A DNA stretch of 60,675 nucleotides, taken from the NCBI GenBank assembly GCA_964634795.1, contig CAZWLL010000007.1:1-60675 (forward strand). Reading direction: 5' to 3'. The notes beneath the pieces were generated by a model. That model ran no database searches. It had not been told where the DNA came from and was given only the letters and a program-made list of their open reading frames with translations. Source of the DNA: UMGS1696 sp964634795. Lineage in GTDB: Bacteria; Bacillota; Clostridia; Oscillospirales; CAG-272. This document shows positions 7,519 to 15,929 of this stretch, in pieces; within the stretch, counting starts at the first letter, position 1, and each line of letters starts with the position of its first letter. The position numbers were made by a program, and so were the translations under genes.

Positions 7519-8304
7519 ATGGGAAAATTCGACGGTTACCTGTTTCTTACCGATATTGACGGAACACTTACAGATTCAAGAGGAAAGCTGTCTCGCGAGA
7601 ATATCGAGGCGATAAAGTATTTTCAAAATGAAGGCGGATTGTTCACTGTTGCATCGGGACGATTTCCCGATTTTATCGATCATTTTTCGGAGGATGTATC
7701 TCCGAATACATATATAATAGGAATAAACGGTACGGTGATATACGATCAGAAAGAGAAAAAGGATATCGTTACACGTACTATGGACAGCGACTTTATTAAC
7801 GTCGTATATGATATAATCGAAAACCGCCCGGAAGTAGATACAATCCATTTGGCACATCGTTATGATAATATTACCGTTCCGCGCGACAGATTTTCGGAAA
7901 TGGATAAGATACTCGAGGAAAATAATTACACATGGTACAGGGGATTGTTTTGCCAGGGAGCGTCGGATACTCCCATTGTCCGAGACTGGCTTATGGAAAA
8001 ATACGGAGAAAAATACAATATTAACTGCAGCTGGGCAAACGGAATTGAATTACACGCAAAAAACAGCGGAAAAGGTCAAATGCTTGAAGAATTGGCGCGC
8101 TTGGTATATCCGAACGGCGAGAAAAAGCTGACTGTCGCGGTCGGAGATTACGAAAACGATATGTCTATGATTATATCCGCCGACATAGGTTACGCTGTAT
8201 CGAATGCAATAGAATCCGTGAAAAAATCAGCTGACAGAATTACGGTATCGAATAATGAAAGCGCGATAGCGGCGATTATAGAAGAGCTTGAAAAAGAAAT
8301 GTAA
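7519..8304 (+). CDS. HAD hydrolase, Cof type (sugar-phosphatase-like)
   Basis: 261 residues. Motif I DIDGTLTDS (residues about 12-20) carries the nucleophile Asp and general acid Asp. Motif II is TVASGRF. Motif III/IV lie at the C-terminus in KGQMLEELARLVYP and VAVGDYENDMSMI. An alpha/beta cap between motifs II and III places it in the Cof (C2B cap) group, which dephosphorylates sugar phosphates or related metabolites. Substrate unknown. AAGGAG precedes the ATG; terminators flank it on both sides, so it is monocistronic. Confidence 0.85.
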   Translation: MGKFDGYLFLTDIDGTLTDSRGKLSRENIEAIKYFQNEGGLFTVASGRFPDFIDHFSEDVSPNTYIIGINGTVIYDQKEKKDIVTRTMDSDFINVVYDIIENRPEVDTIHLAHRYDNITVPRDRFSEMDKILEENNYTWYRGLFCQGASDTPIVRDWLMEKYGEKYNINCSWANGIELHAKNSGKGQMLEELARLVYPNGEKKLTVAVGDYENDMSMIISADIGYAVSNAIESVKKSADRITVSNNESAIAAIIEELEKEM

Positions 8305-8317
8305 AATCGTTTCTAAA

Positions 8318-8354
8318 AAACAGCACTGTACAAACGAGTGTACGGTGCTGTTTT
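8318..8354 (+). terminator. Terminator of the HAD gene
   Basis: AACAGCACTGTACA and TGTACGGTGCTGTT form a 14-base stem with one mismatch, followed by TTTT. Confidence 0.8.
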
Positions 8355-8388
8355 AAATTAAAATCAGATTAGAAAGTTAATATTGATA

Positions 8389-8417
8389 TTGACAGAATCT
8401 CATACGTATAGTACAAT
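8389..8417 (+). promoter_or_regulatory. Promoter of the GntR/ABC operon
   Basis: Perfect TTGACA (8389-8394), a 17-base spacer and TACAAT (8412-8417). An inverted repeat lies directly behind the -10 box. Confidence 0.8.
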
Positions 8418-8420
8418 AAC

Positions 8421-8441
8421 TGTATTAGTACGGATAATACA
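8421..8441. promoter_or_regulatory. Candidate operator of the GntR-type regulator
   Basis: TGTATTA (8421-8427) and TAATACA (8435-8441) form a perfect 7-base inverted repeat with a 7-base spacer, over the expected transcription start. This is the expected place for autorepression by the first gene of the operon (inference). Confidence 0.6.
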
Positions 8442-8465
8442 CAGCTTGTTGTGGGAGGTATGCAA

Positions 8466-8843
8466 TTGGGAATTATAAATGTGGATACGCGGCTGCGCAA
8501 ACCATTGGGAGACCAACTTACGGATAACGTAAAAGAACTTATTTTATCCGGTGAATTAAAACCCGACGATAAGCTGCCGTCTGTACGCAGTCTTGCGGCG
8601 GAGCTGGGAATAAATCCCAACACCATACAAAAAGCATATTCCGAGCTTGAACGATGCGGAATTATTATGACCTTGCCCAATCGCGGAAGTATAGTTCTTG
8701 CGGATAGGAGCAGTCTGCGTGAGGAGAAAAAAGAACAGCTCACCAAAAGTATGACGCTGCTCGCAAAAGAGGCAAAGACTGCCGGAATCAATGAAGAGGA
8801 TTTTTTAAATTCGGCAAGAAAGGCGTGGTGCTGCAATGATTAA
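8466..8843 (+). CDS. GntR family regulator, YtrA type
   Basis: About 125 residues: an N-terminal GntR winged helix (QLTDNVKELILSGELKPDDKLPSVRSLAAELGINPNTIQKAYSEL, about 12-60) and a short C-terminal dimerisation tail, the size of the YtrA subgroup that represses ABC transporter operons. Start choice: GGAGGT (8454-8459) touches the ATG at 8460 with no spacing but lies 6 bases from TTG 8466, so a TTG start is preferred. The stop overlaps the ATG of the ATPase gene by 8 bases. Operator candidate at 8421-8441. Confidence 0.85.
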   Translation: MGIINVDTRLRKPLGDQLTDNVKELILSGELKPDDKLPSVRSLAAELGINPNTIQKAYSELERCGIIMTLPNRGSIVLADRSSLREEKKEQLTKSMTLLAKEAKTAGINEEDFLNSARKAWCCND

Positions 8844-9747
8844 AGTGGATTCTGTCAGCAAAAATTTCGATGATGTAAAAAGTCTGTGCGGTGTCACTTT
8901 AAACATCGGAGACGGTTCCGTATTTGGTTTAATAGGTTCTAACGGCTCGGGAAAATCGACACTGCTGCGCATTATCAGCGGAATATATAAGCCATCGGCG
9001 GGAAATGTATGCATAGACGATGACGCTGTATATGAAAATCCATGCGTGAAAGAAAAAATAGCGTACCTGTCCGATGATCAGTATTTCATTTCGGGAGGTA
9101 CGATATACGATATGATGAAATTATACCAAAGCGTGTATCCGACCTTTTCACAAGAAAAATATAAAAAGTATTTAACACTTTTTGAGCTTGACGAAAACAG
9201 AAAGCTGTCGACATTTTCCAAGGGTATGCAAAAACAGGCGGCATTTCTGCTCGGCTTGGCATGTAATACAGACTACCTGTTGTGTGACGAAACTCTCGAC
9301 GGACTTGACCCGATGATGCGCATTATAGTGCGTAAAATCGTTGCGTCCGAGGTTGCCGAACGCGGTATAACTGTGATTTTCGCATCTCATAATTTAAATG
9401 AAATCGAGGATATATGCGATCATGTGGCTCTTCTTCACAAAGGCAAACTTTTGTTTGAAGCTGGACTCGATGAGATAAAAACAGGAATACACAAGGTTCA
9501 GCTTTCATTTAATAAAGAGAGTATTGCCGACGGCAAGAGACAGCTCGAAGAGCTCGATACAGTGTCGCTTAATCAAAGAGGAAGCTTATTTACCGTAATT
9601 GTGCGCGGTGACGAAAAATATATAGATGATTATATGCGCTCACTGAATCCCGTCTTTGTCGAGTTCATACCTTTGACACTTGAAGAAATATTTATAGCCG
9701 AAATGGAGGAGAGGGGGTATGAGTTTAATGACAAGCTCAACTCGTAA
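8836..9747 (+). CDS. ABC transporter ATP-binding protein
   Basis: 303 residues. Walker A GLIGSNGSGKSTLL (about 32-45), a degenerate signature loop (LSTFSKGMQKQAAFLLGLA), Walker B YLLCDETLDGLDPM and the H-loop ASHNL. The family supplies energy for YtrBC/BcrA-like exporters. The divergent signature is normal for this subgroup. Translation is coupled to the GntR gene, and its 3' end overlaps the permease start by 29 bases. Confidence 0.92.
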   Translation: MIKVDSVSKNFDDVKSLCGVTLNIGDGSVFGLIGSNGSGKSTLLRIISGIYKPSAGNVCIDDDAVYENPCVKEKIAYLSDDQYFISGGTIYDMMKLYQSVYPTFSQEKYKKYLTLFELDENRKLSTFSKGMQKQAAFLLGLACNTDYLLCDETLDGLDPMMRIIVRKIVASEVAERGITVIFASHNLNEIEDICDHVALLHKGKLLFEAGLDEIKTGIHKVQLSFNKESIADGKRQLEELDTVSLNQRGSLFTVIVRGDEKYIDDYMRSLNPVFVEFIPLTLEEIFIAEMEERGYEFNDKLNS

Positions 9748-11923
9748 CGAACGCAATCGCAGCGCATACAAAGCCGCTCCGTATTTCAGATATTATATTA
9801 AGCATAATGTTTATCAGCTTGTTTTGTTCTTAGTTGTGATAATACTTGCTGTGATAGTTCCGTGCTGTATGGAATACGGTAGATTCGTAAAAGATTATCC
9901 GAAAGAATTACTGGACATTACACAGTACGGCAAAATAGGTTTTGTACTAAGCGGATGTATGGGATTGTTTTGCGGAATGACCGCTTTATCATATGTGAAC
10001 GGCAAGCAGAATATCACGTGTATGCACAGCTTTCCGCTTAAGAGAACAACTTTATTCCTATGTGAAACACCTGCCGGCATCATATACTATTTGCTGTCGA
10101 TTACAATCGGATTTGCCGCAATACTGATAATATCGGGTTTTGAGAAATGCACTATAGATAAGAGTATGTTCTCGGTGATGTATTTCGCATCTATTGCGAT
10201 GTTTATTCTCATGCATTCCGCGGTAATGTTTGCGGCGGGACTCAGCGGAACGGGAGCCGGCAGATTTTTCACGGCGATGCTGATACTTTTTATGCCGTTT
10301 GTTCTGTATGCGCTTGTGGTTTATACCTGTGAAATCGGAAATAGCAATATTGACAGCAGCTATTATCTGGATTCAAAAGTATGCTCAGCTTTGTGTCCGT
10401 TTTACAGACTTTTAAATGCGATTTTTAATTATGATACCGCAGAAACCGCTATTTCGGAAATATTTAAAACAGTACCGTATATTGCGGTAAACTATGCGGC
10501 TGCGGTTCTGCTTCACAAATACAGACGTACCGAGGATACAACAAAAACAATAATTTGGAAGCCTGTATTTTGGATTGTTAAATATTCCGTTATGTTTGTC
10601 GGTGCCGCAATCGGAATAATTATATTCGGCGCTGATCTTTTCTTCGGAGCAACAAGCATATCATACAAGATTTTCGGAGCTGTATTGGGACTATTCATGT
10701 CGTATATCTTTATGAACTGCGTATTATACCGCTCCGTACGCTCGATTTTTAAGGATGTAAAGCCGTCCTTGATTTTCGCCTCGGCAGTACTGCTTTATAC
10801 CCTCGTAGTACCCGCTAATCTGTTCGGCATTGTTGGAAAATTATACAGCGAGAGCAATACAATAAGATTTGTTATAGATGTGGACAGGGTTGAGGTTACA
10901 GTCCAGAGTGAGTATTATGAGGAAATATCGGAATATACGGCAGCTTACAATTCGACAGGCGGAATATACTCGGACAATGAAATATATGTGACCGGTATAT
11001 GGTCGGATGAGGACGACGAATATGTTAGGGAGAATTTTTCCGAATATGTCGGTAAGCCGTATGACGATACTGCAGACAATATATATGAAGAAGATTTAGC
11101 TGCAACCTCAATAGTAAGAAGCTGCAGCGGACATATAAGTGCGGATATAGTGCAGTATCCCGTGTTCGGTATACCGATGGCATATCATATTGTTATTCCC
11201 ATGGAAGGCGAGCTTTGGCAAAAAATAAAATCGTCAGAGGAATATGTTTCCGCAATGGACATTTCAGATTACAAAGAAGCGGGAAAATACGAATCAATAC
11301 AGATTACCGTAGGCGAAAAAAGCGTAACCTTTTCACCTGACAGCACGTGTGAGGTGATAGATAACGATTTTACATACGAAACATACCGCAGTCTCGATGA
11401 TGAAGAAAAGATAAAACGCGATGAGCTGATCGAAAAGCTGATTGATTCAGCTGTGTATGACGAAGAAATGTTGGCTGATAATACTATAATAGGATATGTC
11501 GAGATTAATACCGGACTCAGCGACAATTATTACACGATTACATATCCGATAAGTGCGGGAAACATAGATATGCTTAACGCGGCTGTCGATTTGCTTGCGT
11601 TTGCGGAGGGCAGTGAGAGAGATATTCGATATTCGTCAGCTGATGAGTATTTTGCCGATGCCGCGGCGGAGTACGAATATGCGGTAATGATTGATTTGAA
11701 AACAGGAGAGGCCAAACGCATCGATTCCGATACGATAGCCGAGTACTCGAAATACACATCCGCTCTGAGCTATTTCTGGTGGGAATATTATAAATACACG
11801 AGCATTGATAACGGATATATGCTGCTTGTCAAAGACAACGCTGGCTATTCGCAGGAATTGTATTTCAGAAATGGTGCGGACATCGAAAATGAATTAACTG
11901 TACTGTTCGAGAGCCTCGACTGA
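9719..11923 (+). CDS. ABC-2-like permease with large extracytoplasmic domain
   Basis: 734 residues. The first 380 hold about nine hydrophobic segments (for example LVLFLVVIILAVIVPCC, FVLSGCMGLFCGMTALSYV, FTAMLILFMPFVLYALVVY). The remaining about 350 residues are acidic and Tyr-rich (repeated EYY, SEEY, DEYF stretches) without further helices, likely an outside domain as in DUF6449-type permeases. It should form the channel for the ATPase just upstream. Substrate unknown; YtrA-type systems often respond to cell-wall stress or peptide antibiotics. Ribosome site GAGAGGGGG lies very close to ATG 9719; ATG 9728 is an alternative. Confidence 0.75.
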   Translation: MSLMTSSTRNERNRSAYKAAPYFRYYIKHNVYQLVLFLVVIILAVIVPCCMEYGRFVKDYPKELLDITQYGKIGFVLSGCMGLFCGMTALSYVNGKQNITCMHSFPLKRTTLFLCETPAGIIYYLLSITIGFAAILIISGFEKCTIDKSMFSVMYFASIAMFILMHSAVMFAAGLSGTGAGRFFTAMLILFMPFVLYALVVYTCEIGNSNIDSSYYLDSKVCSALCPFYRLLNAIFNYDTAETAISEIFKTVPYIAVNYAAAVLLHKYRRTEDTTKTIIWKPVFWIVKYSVMFVGAAIGIIIFGADLFFGATSISYKIFGAVLGLFMSYIFMNCVLYRSVRSIFKDVKPSLIFASAVLLYTLVVPANLFGIVGKLYSESNTIRFVIDVDRVEVTVQSEYYEEISEYTAAYNSTGGIYSDNEIYVTGIWSDEDDEYVRENFSEYVGKPYDDTADNIYEEDLAATSIVRSCSGHISADIVQYPVFGIPMAYHIVIPMEGELWQKIKSSEEYVSAMDISDYKEAGKYESIQITVGEKSVTFSPDSTCEVIDNDFTYETYRSLDDEEKIKRDELIEKLIDSAVYDEEMLADNTIIGYVEINTGLSDNYYTITYPISAGNIDMLNAAVDLLAFAEGSERDIRYSSADEYFADAAAEYEYAVMIDLKTGEAKRIDSDTIAEYSKYTSALSYFWWEYYKYTSIDNGYMLLVKDNAGYSQELYFRNGADIENELTVLFESLD

Positions 11924-11961
11924 TTGTCCGAGCTCGAATAAAAATACGGAAACACAATGTA

Positions 11962-11996
11962 CGGCGGTTTTCGAAATGAAAGCCGCCTCATTTGTG
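11962..11996 (+). terminator. Terminator of the GntR/ABC operon
   Basis: GGCGGTTTTC and GAAAGCCGCC (one bulge) followed by TCATTTGTG, 40 bases behind the permease stop. Confidence 0.6.
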
Positions 11997-12032
11997 TGAA
12001 AAAAGTTATAATAAAAAAATATGCGTGAGCTA

Positions 12033-12061
12033 TTGACAAACGGCTGTGAGGAGAGTATAAT
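12033..12061 (+). promoter_or_regulatory. infC operon promoter
   Basis: Perfect consensus: TTGACA (12033-12038), 17 bases, TATAAT (12056-12061). Confidence 0.85.
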
Positions 12062-12067
12062 GTACGA

Positions 12068-12206
12068 GTAACAATGAAGCAGAACAAACTCCGTTCTCAC
12101 CTTACTGCTATAGGCACGATAAGGTCAATAGATTCAGTTAAGCGTGTTTTTTGTCGTACGGAGGGAGTTCTTTGTGCGATTTTTTGTTTTATGGAGGTGC
12201 TTAACT
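12068..12206 (+). promoter_or_regulatory. L20-type leader of infC-rpmI-rplT
   Basis: The 145-base leader has a hairpin ACCTTA (12099-12104) / TAAGGT (12120-12125), and an upstream strand AGAACAAACTCCGT (12081-12094) that can pair with ACGGAGGGAGTTCT (12158-12171) at 11 of 14 positions. CTCACCTTAC and ATAAGGTCAAT recall the Firmicutes L20 leader, in which free L20 protein binds the RNA and represses the operon. Assignment is from memory of the family consensus. Confidence 0.65.
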
Positions 12207-12731
12207 ATTAGCGCGAAAGAACTTTTAATCAATGATGATATCAGAGCAAAAGAAGTCCGTATGCTTGATGAAAACAACGGACAGCTCGGTATCATGAATT
12301 TGAATGATGCAAAAGCATATGCATATGATCACGGTTACGACCTTGTAATGATAGCTCCGTCTGCAACACCGCCTGTCTGCCGTGCAATGGACTACGGTAA
12401 GTACCGTTACGAAGCCGACAAAAAAGAGAAGGAAACAAGAAAAAAACAGCAGGTTATCGAGGTCAAAGAGGTTCAGCTTTCGTATAAAATCGAACAGCAT
12501 GACTTTGAGACTAAAGTAAATCGTGCGATTAAATTTCTTCAGGACGGAAATAAAGTAAGGGTCAGTCTCAAGTTCAGAGGCAGAGAGATTGCGCATCAGG
12601 AGCTCGGAAGAGAAAAGCTGGACAGCTTTGAAGCGGCGGTATCGGAATACGGTACGGTTGAAAAGAAGCCGGTTCTCGATGGTAAACAATTATTTATGTT
12701 TATTGTTCCTGTTAAGAATACAGCGAAGTAA
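12207..12731 (+). CDS. infC: Translation initiation factor IF-3 (ATT start)
   Basis: 174 residues from ATT 12207: ISAKELLINDDIRAKEV... The SD GGAGGTG (12193-12199) lies 7 bases before ATT, and no ATG or GTG fits. IF-3 binds the 30S subunit, blocks early 50S joining and rejects poor start codons, so its own ATT start gives autoregulation, as in other bacteria. The N domain (to about residue 80, with GLDLVMIAP-like YDLVMIAPSATPPVCRAMDYGKYRYE), the lysine linker and the C domain (LKFRGREIAHQELG) are all complete. A longer frame starting at 12144 is not likely to be used. Confidence 0.95.
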   Translation: MSAKELLINDDIRAKEVRMLDENNGQLGIMNLNDAKAYAYDHGYDLVMIAPSATPPVCRAMDYGKYRYEADKKEKETRKKQQVIEVKEVQLSYKIEQHDFETKVNRAIKFLQDGNKVRVSLKFRGREIAHQELGREKLDSFEAAVSEYGTVEKKPVLDGKQLFMFIVPVKNTAK

Positions 12732-12840
12732 TATTGCGCTATAAGTGCGGCTTATAAAACTACAGAAACCGCCGAATGTTGACTATGACAGAGTTGTAAA
12801 ACGACAAATAAGATTTAACCAACCGAAAGGATACGCAAAA

Positions 12841-13038
12841 ATGGGAAAGATTAAGACACATAAGGCGTCAGCCAAAAGATTTGCAGTTACCGGTACAGGT
12901 AAAGTAAAGGTATTCCATTCAGATCACCGTCATAACCTCGGACAGAAGAGCCAGAAGAGAAAGAGACATCTCAGAAGCAGCCAGATTCTCAGCCCCGCTA
13001 TGACAGCAAATGTCAAGAGACTGATTAACAAGGACTGA
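12841..13038 (+). CDS. rpmI: 50S ribosomal protein L35
   Basis: 65 residues, MGKIKTHKASAKRFAVTGTG..., the typical L35 start, with the KVKVFHSDHRHNLGQKS core and a basic middle. AAAGGA precedes ATG 12841 by about 10 bases; the frame is open further upstream but the extension is not L35-like. It binds 23S rRNA in the large subunit. Second gene of the infC operon, expected to be held down by L20 with rplT. Confidence 0.97.
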   Translation: MGKIKTHKASAKRFAVTGTGKVKVFHSDHRHNLGQKSQKRKRHLRSSQILSPAMTANVKRLINKD

Positions 13039-13094
13039 GTCTTACCGATAGGACTGAATCATAAACAAAGCAGTATAGAAAGGATTTAGATAAA

Positions 13095-13448
13095 ATGGCA
13101 AGAGTAAAAGGCGCTATGATGACGCGCAAAAGAAGAAATAAGGTCTTAAAGGCTGCAAAAGGTTACTGGGGTTCGAAGAGTAAGCACTTCAAGATGGCTA
13201 AACAGGCCATTATGAAGAGCGGCAATTATGCATATATTGGCCGTAAGCAGAAGAAGAGAGAATTCCGCGGTCTGTGGATTACCCGTATTTCCGCTCAGGC
13301 AAAAGTAAACGGTATGAATTATTCTACACTTATGCACGGACTTAAGCTTGCAGGTGTTGACCTCAACCGTAAGATGCTTTCCGAAATCGCAGTTTCCGAT
13401 AAGGAAGCTTTCGCCGCACTTTGCGAGACAGCTAAGGCTGCTCTTTAA
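13095..13448 (+). CDS. rplT: 50S ribosomal protein L20
   Basis: 117 residues, MARVKGAMMTRKRRNKVLKAAKGYWGSKS..., full length. The long basic N-terminal helix enters 23S rRNA and is needed for early 50S assembly, and the C-terminal globular part (LMHGLKLAGVDLNRKMLSEIAV) binds both rRNA and its own leader. AGAAAGGA precedes the ATG. Last gene of the operon; a weak terminator follows. Confidence 0.98.
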   Translation: MARVKGAMMTRKRRNKVLKAAKGYWGSKSKHFKMAKQAIMKSGNYAYIGRKQKKREFRGLWITRISAQAKVNGMNYSTLMHGLKLAGVDLNRKMLSEIAVSDKEAFAALCETAKAAL

Positions 13449-13466
13449 TTGTTGAATTTTTTAAAT

Positions 13467-13500
13467 GGGTGCTCACCTCCTGTGGACACCCTTTATTTAT
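13467..13500 (+). terminator. Terminator behind rplT
   Basis: GGGTGCTCAC pairs with GTGGACACCC at 8 of 10 positions, followed by TTTATTTATAT. Confidence 0.6.
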
Positions 13501-13506
13501 ATATAA

Positions 13507-14349
13507 ATGAAGATTGATGAATTTATAAAAAATTATTCCGCAGAGTACATACGCTCACGTTCAAATCCGAAATGTGTGGCGGTCTCAAAGCTGACCGATA
13601 AAAAGTACCGTGATTTAAACGGCACATATCTTGCGGAAGGCGTGAAGCTTACAATGGAGGCTATGCTCTGCACGGAGTGCAGCTGTATATGGATTTCAGC
13701 CCATGCCGCGGAAAACAATATTAAAGCAGAAGAATGTGCGAAGCTCGCTATGGAAAAGAACATCCACATTATTGTGTGTGATGATATGGTTTTCGAAAAA
13801 ATATCGACTGAAAAGGCGCCTCAGGGTGTAATTTGCGAAGTTAAATACGAGAAGCACCTGCATACGACGGAGAATTTCGACGCTTGGCAAAAAAATAAAA
13901 GAATTATTATGTTGTCGGAAGTACGTGATCCCGGCAATCTCGGAACAATTATGCGTACTGCCGAGGCTCTCGGAATGGACGGCTTGGTGCTGTATGACTG
14001 CGCAGATATCTACAGTACGAAAACCGTTCGTGCGTCGATGGGTACTGTCTTCAGAATGCCGCTGTTTATTACCGCTAATGCGATAGAATGTATTAACGAT
14101 ATGCGTGAACTGGGAAGAAGAACATTAGCGGCGGCTCTCGACGAAAACAGTCTGAAGCTCGGAAGTTATACAACTGTCGAGAACGACTGTGTTATTATAG
14201 GAAATGAAGGGCACGGACTTGAAGCAGGGGTAATCGATGCGTGTGACTGCACGGTAATGATACCGATGAGCGGAAAGACAGAAAGCTTGAACGCATCATC
14301 TGCCGCATCATGTATTATGTGGGAATACAGCAGAGGCATCAAGCGGTAA
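13507..14349 (+). CDS. TrmH/SpoU family RNA 2'-O-methyltransferase
   Basis: 280 residues: an N-terminal substrate-binding domain (VSKLTDKKYRDLNGTYLAEGVKLTMEAM) and a C-terminal SPOUT knot with SEVRDPGNLGTIMRTAEALGMDGLVLYDCADIYSTKTVRASMGTVFRMPLF, GNEGHGL and IPMSGKTESLNASSAASCIMWE, the three SAM-binding/knot motifs. It likely methylates ribose in 23S rRNA (RlmB-like) or tRNA. No clear SD is seen at ATG 13507. In Clostridia this gene often sits next to rplT, as here. Confidence 0.9.
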   Translation: MKIDEFIKNYSAEYIRSRSNPKCVAVSKLTDKKYRDLNGTYLAEGVKLTMEAMLCTECSCIWISAHAAENNIKAEECAKLAMEKNIHIIVCDDMVFEKISTEKAPQGVICEVKYEKHLHTTENFDAWQKNKRIIMLSEVRDPGNLGTIMRTAEALGMDGLVLYDCADIYSTKTVRASMGTVFRMPLFITANAIECINDMRELGRRTLAAALDENSLKLGSYTTVENDCVIIGNEGHGLEAGVIDACDCTVMIPMSGKTESLNASSAASCIMWEYSRGIKR

Positions 14350-14412
14350 ACTGCACATATAACTTATTTGATGCCCATATAAAGCAAAGTATAAGGAGGG
14401 AAAACGGATACT

Positions 14413-15903
14413 ATGAACGAAGACAGAATAATTTACTGGATTTGGCTAGCCGAGCTTTTCGGAGCGGGCAGTAAAACTTTGTCAATGCTTGTACAGAAAT
14501 ATTCCGATCCTAAGCTGATTTACGATAAAAAAGCCGATGATCTTGTGTGCGATGATTTTTTTACGGAAAAACGTATAGAGAATATCAAGTCTAAGCTGAA
14601 GAACGATTCACTTGAGCATGCGGAAGAGATAATCGAAAAGTGCAATAAGCTCGGCATTTCCGTAATAACGCCCGAATGCTTTGATTATCCCGGCAAACTG
14701 AAAACGGTACGTGATTTTCCCGTAGTTCTTTATTGCCGCGGAAGACTTCCTGAAAACAGCGAACATTTTCTGTGTACAATTGTCGGTACGAGAAGTATGA
14801 CCGATTACGGAAGGCGGATTGCGTACACTTTAGGCGCAGGCATCGTGCTGGGCGGCGGAGTAATAGTCAGCGGTATGGCGCTCGGAGCGGACAGTATGGC
14901 TTTGATAGGGGCTCTCGAATCGGGAGGCAGTGTAATAGCGGTGCTCGGTTCGGGATTAGATGTTGTTTATCCGCGCGAACATAGTGAGCTTTATCAAAAA
15001 ATAATCAAAAACGGTGCGGTGATATCCGAATATCCTCCGGGAACACCGCCCTCAGGCAGAAATTTCCCTGTGAGAAACCGTATTATGAGCGGACTTTCGG
15101 ATGCTACGGTTGTCGTAGAAGCCGATATGCAAAGCGGTGCGCTCATAACGGCGCGTTTGTGTCTCGAACAGGGCAGAAGACTTTTCGCCGTTCCCGGCAA
15201 GGTCGGAGAGAGCGGTGCCGAAGGCCCGAACAGCCTGATAAGAGAAGGTGCGCTTCCGGTACTAACTCCCGAGGATGTGCTGACCGAATTTGCACATGAT
15301 TACAGAAAAACACTGAGCGTAGACCGTGCGCACTCACTGCTTAAGGGTGTGAATTTCGAAAATCTTTCCAAGGACGCAATGTCGCGTACGAGAATAGGTA
15401 CAGGTGTCGGCAACAGAAATTATTACGGTGTAGGCAGTTACGGCGGACGACTCGACGAATACGAGAAGGAAAAACAGCGCAATTCCGATGCGGAAAACAA
15501 AATATCGGATGATGCGCCGAAAAAAACAGTTGAGAAAAAGGCGAGTACAAAAACTAATGCAAAAGATGAAAAATCGGAGAAGAGTATAGCATCATTTTTC
15601 AGCAGGAAAAAAGCCGACAATATAATAAAAAATGAGAAACAAATTGTAAATTCTGATAAAAATTTCATTCCGTCAAAAAAAATAGAGCTTGATATGCTTG
15701 ATGAATCCGAAATCAAGGTATATAATAGAATGAAACCGAATGTTCCGATACTTCCGGATGAACTCGCAAACGACGAACAAAGCGTATCGGATGTTATGAG
15801 TGCGCTTACTATATTGGAAATGGCGGGAGCTGTCGAATCGGGCGGAGGAGGCTACTATATGCGTATTTCTCCCGACGACATAATGCAGTCACAGAACGAC
15901 TAA
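14413..15903 (+). CDS. dprA: DNA processing protein DprA with long linker
   Basis: 496 residues. The Rossmann DNA-binding domain is complete: TIVGTRSMTDYGRR, SGMALGADSMALIGALESGGSVIAVLGSGLDVVYPREHSELY, FPVRNRIMSGLSDATVVVEADMQSGALITARLCLEQGRRLFAVPG. A charged, Lys/Glu-rich linker of about 100 residues (about 355-430) follows, then a winged helix (MLDESEIKVYNRMKPNVPILPDELA, about 434-490). DprA loads RecA on incoming single strands in transformation. AGGAGGG lies 12 bases before the ATG. No com genes are in the window. Confidence 0.95.
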   Translation: MNEDRIIYWIWLAELFGAGSKTLSMLVQKYSDPKLIYDKKADDLVCDDFFTEKRIENIKSKLKNDSLEHAEEIIEKCNKLGISVITPECFDYPGKLKTVRDFPVVLYCRGRLPENSEHFLCTIVGTRSMTDYGRRIAYTLGAGIVLGGGVIVSGMALGADSMALIGALESGGSVIAVLGSGLDVVYPREHSELYQKIIKNGAVISEYPPGTPPSGRNFPVRNRIMSGLSDATVVVEADMQSGALITARLCLEQGRRLFAVPGKVGESGAEGPNSLIREGALPVLTPEDVLTEFAHDYRKTLSVDRAHSLLKGVNFENLSKDAMSRTRIGTGVGNRNYYGVGSYGGRLDEYEKEKQRNSDAENKISDDAPKKTVEKKASTKTNAKDEKSEKSIASFFSRKKADNIIKNEKQIVNSDKNFIPSKKIELDMLDESEIKVYNRMKPNVPILPDELANDEQSVSDVMSALTILEMAGAVESGGGGYYMRISPDDIMQSQND

Positions 15904-15929
15904 TCAAATTTTAAACAGGGGTAGACCTG

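Noticed and set aside
12144..12206. Upstream extension of infC from ATG 12144
   Set aside because: The extension is hydrophobic, lies in the leader pairing region, and the good SD fits ATT 12207.
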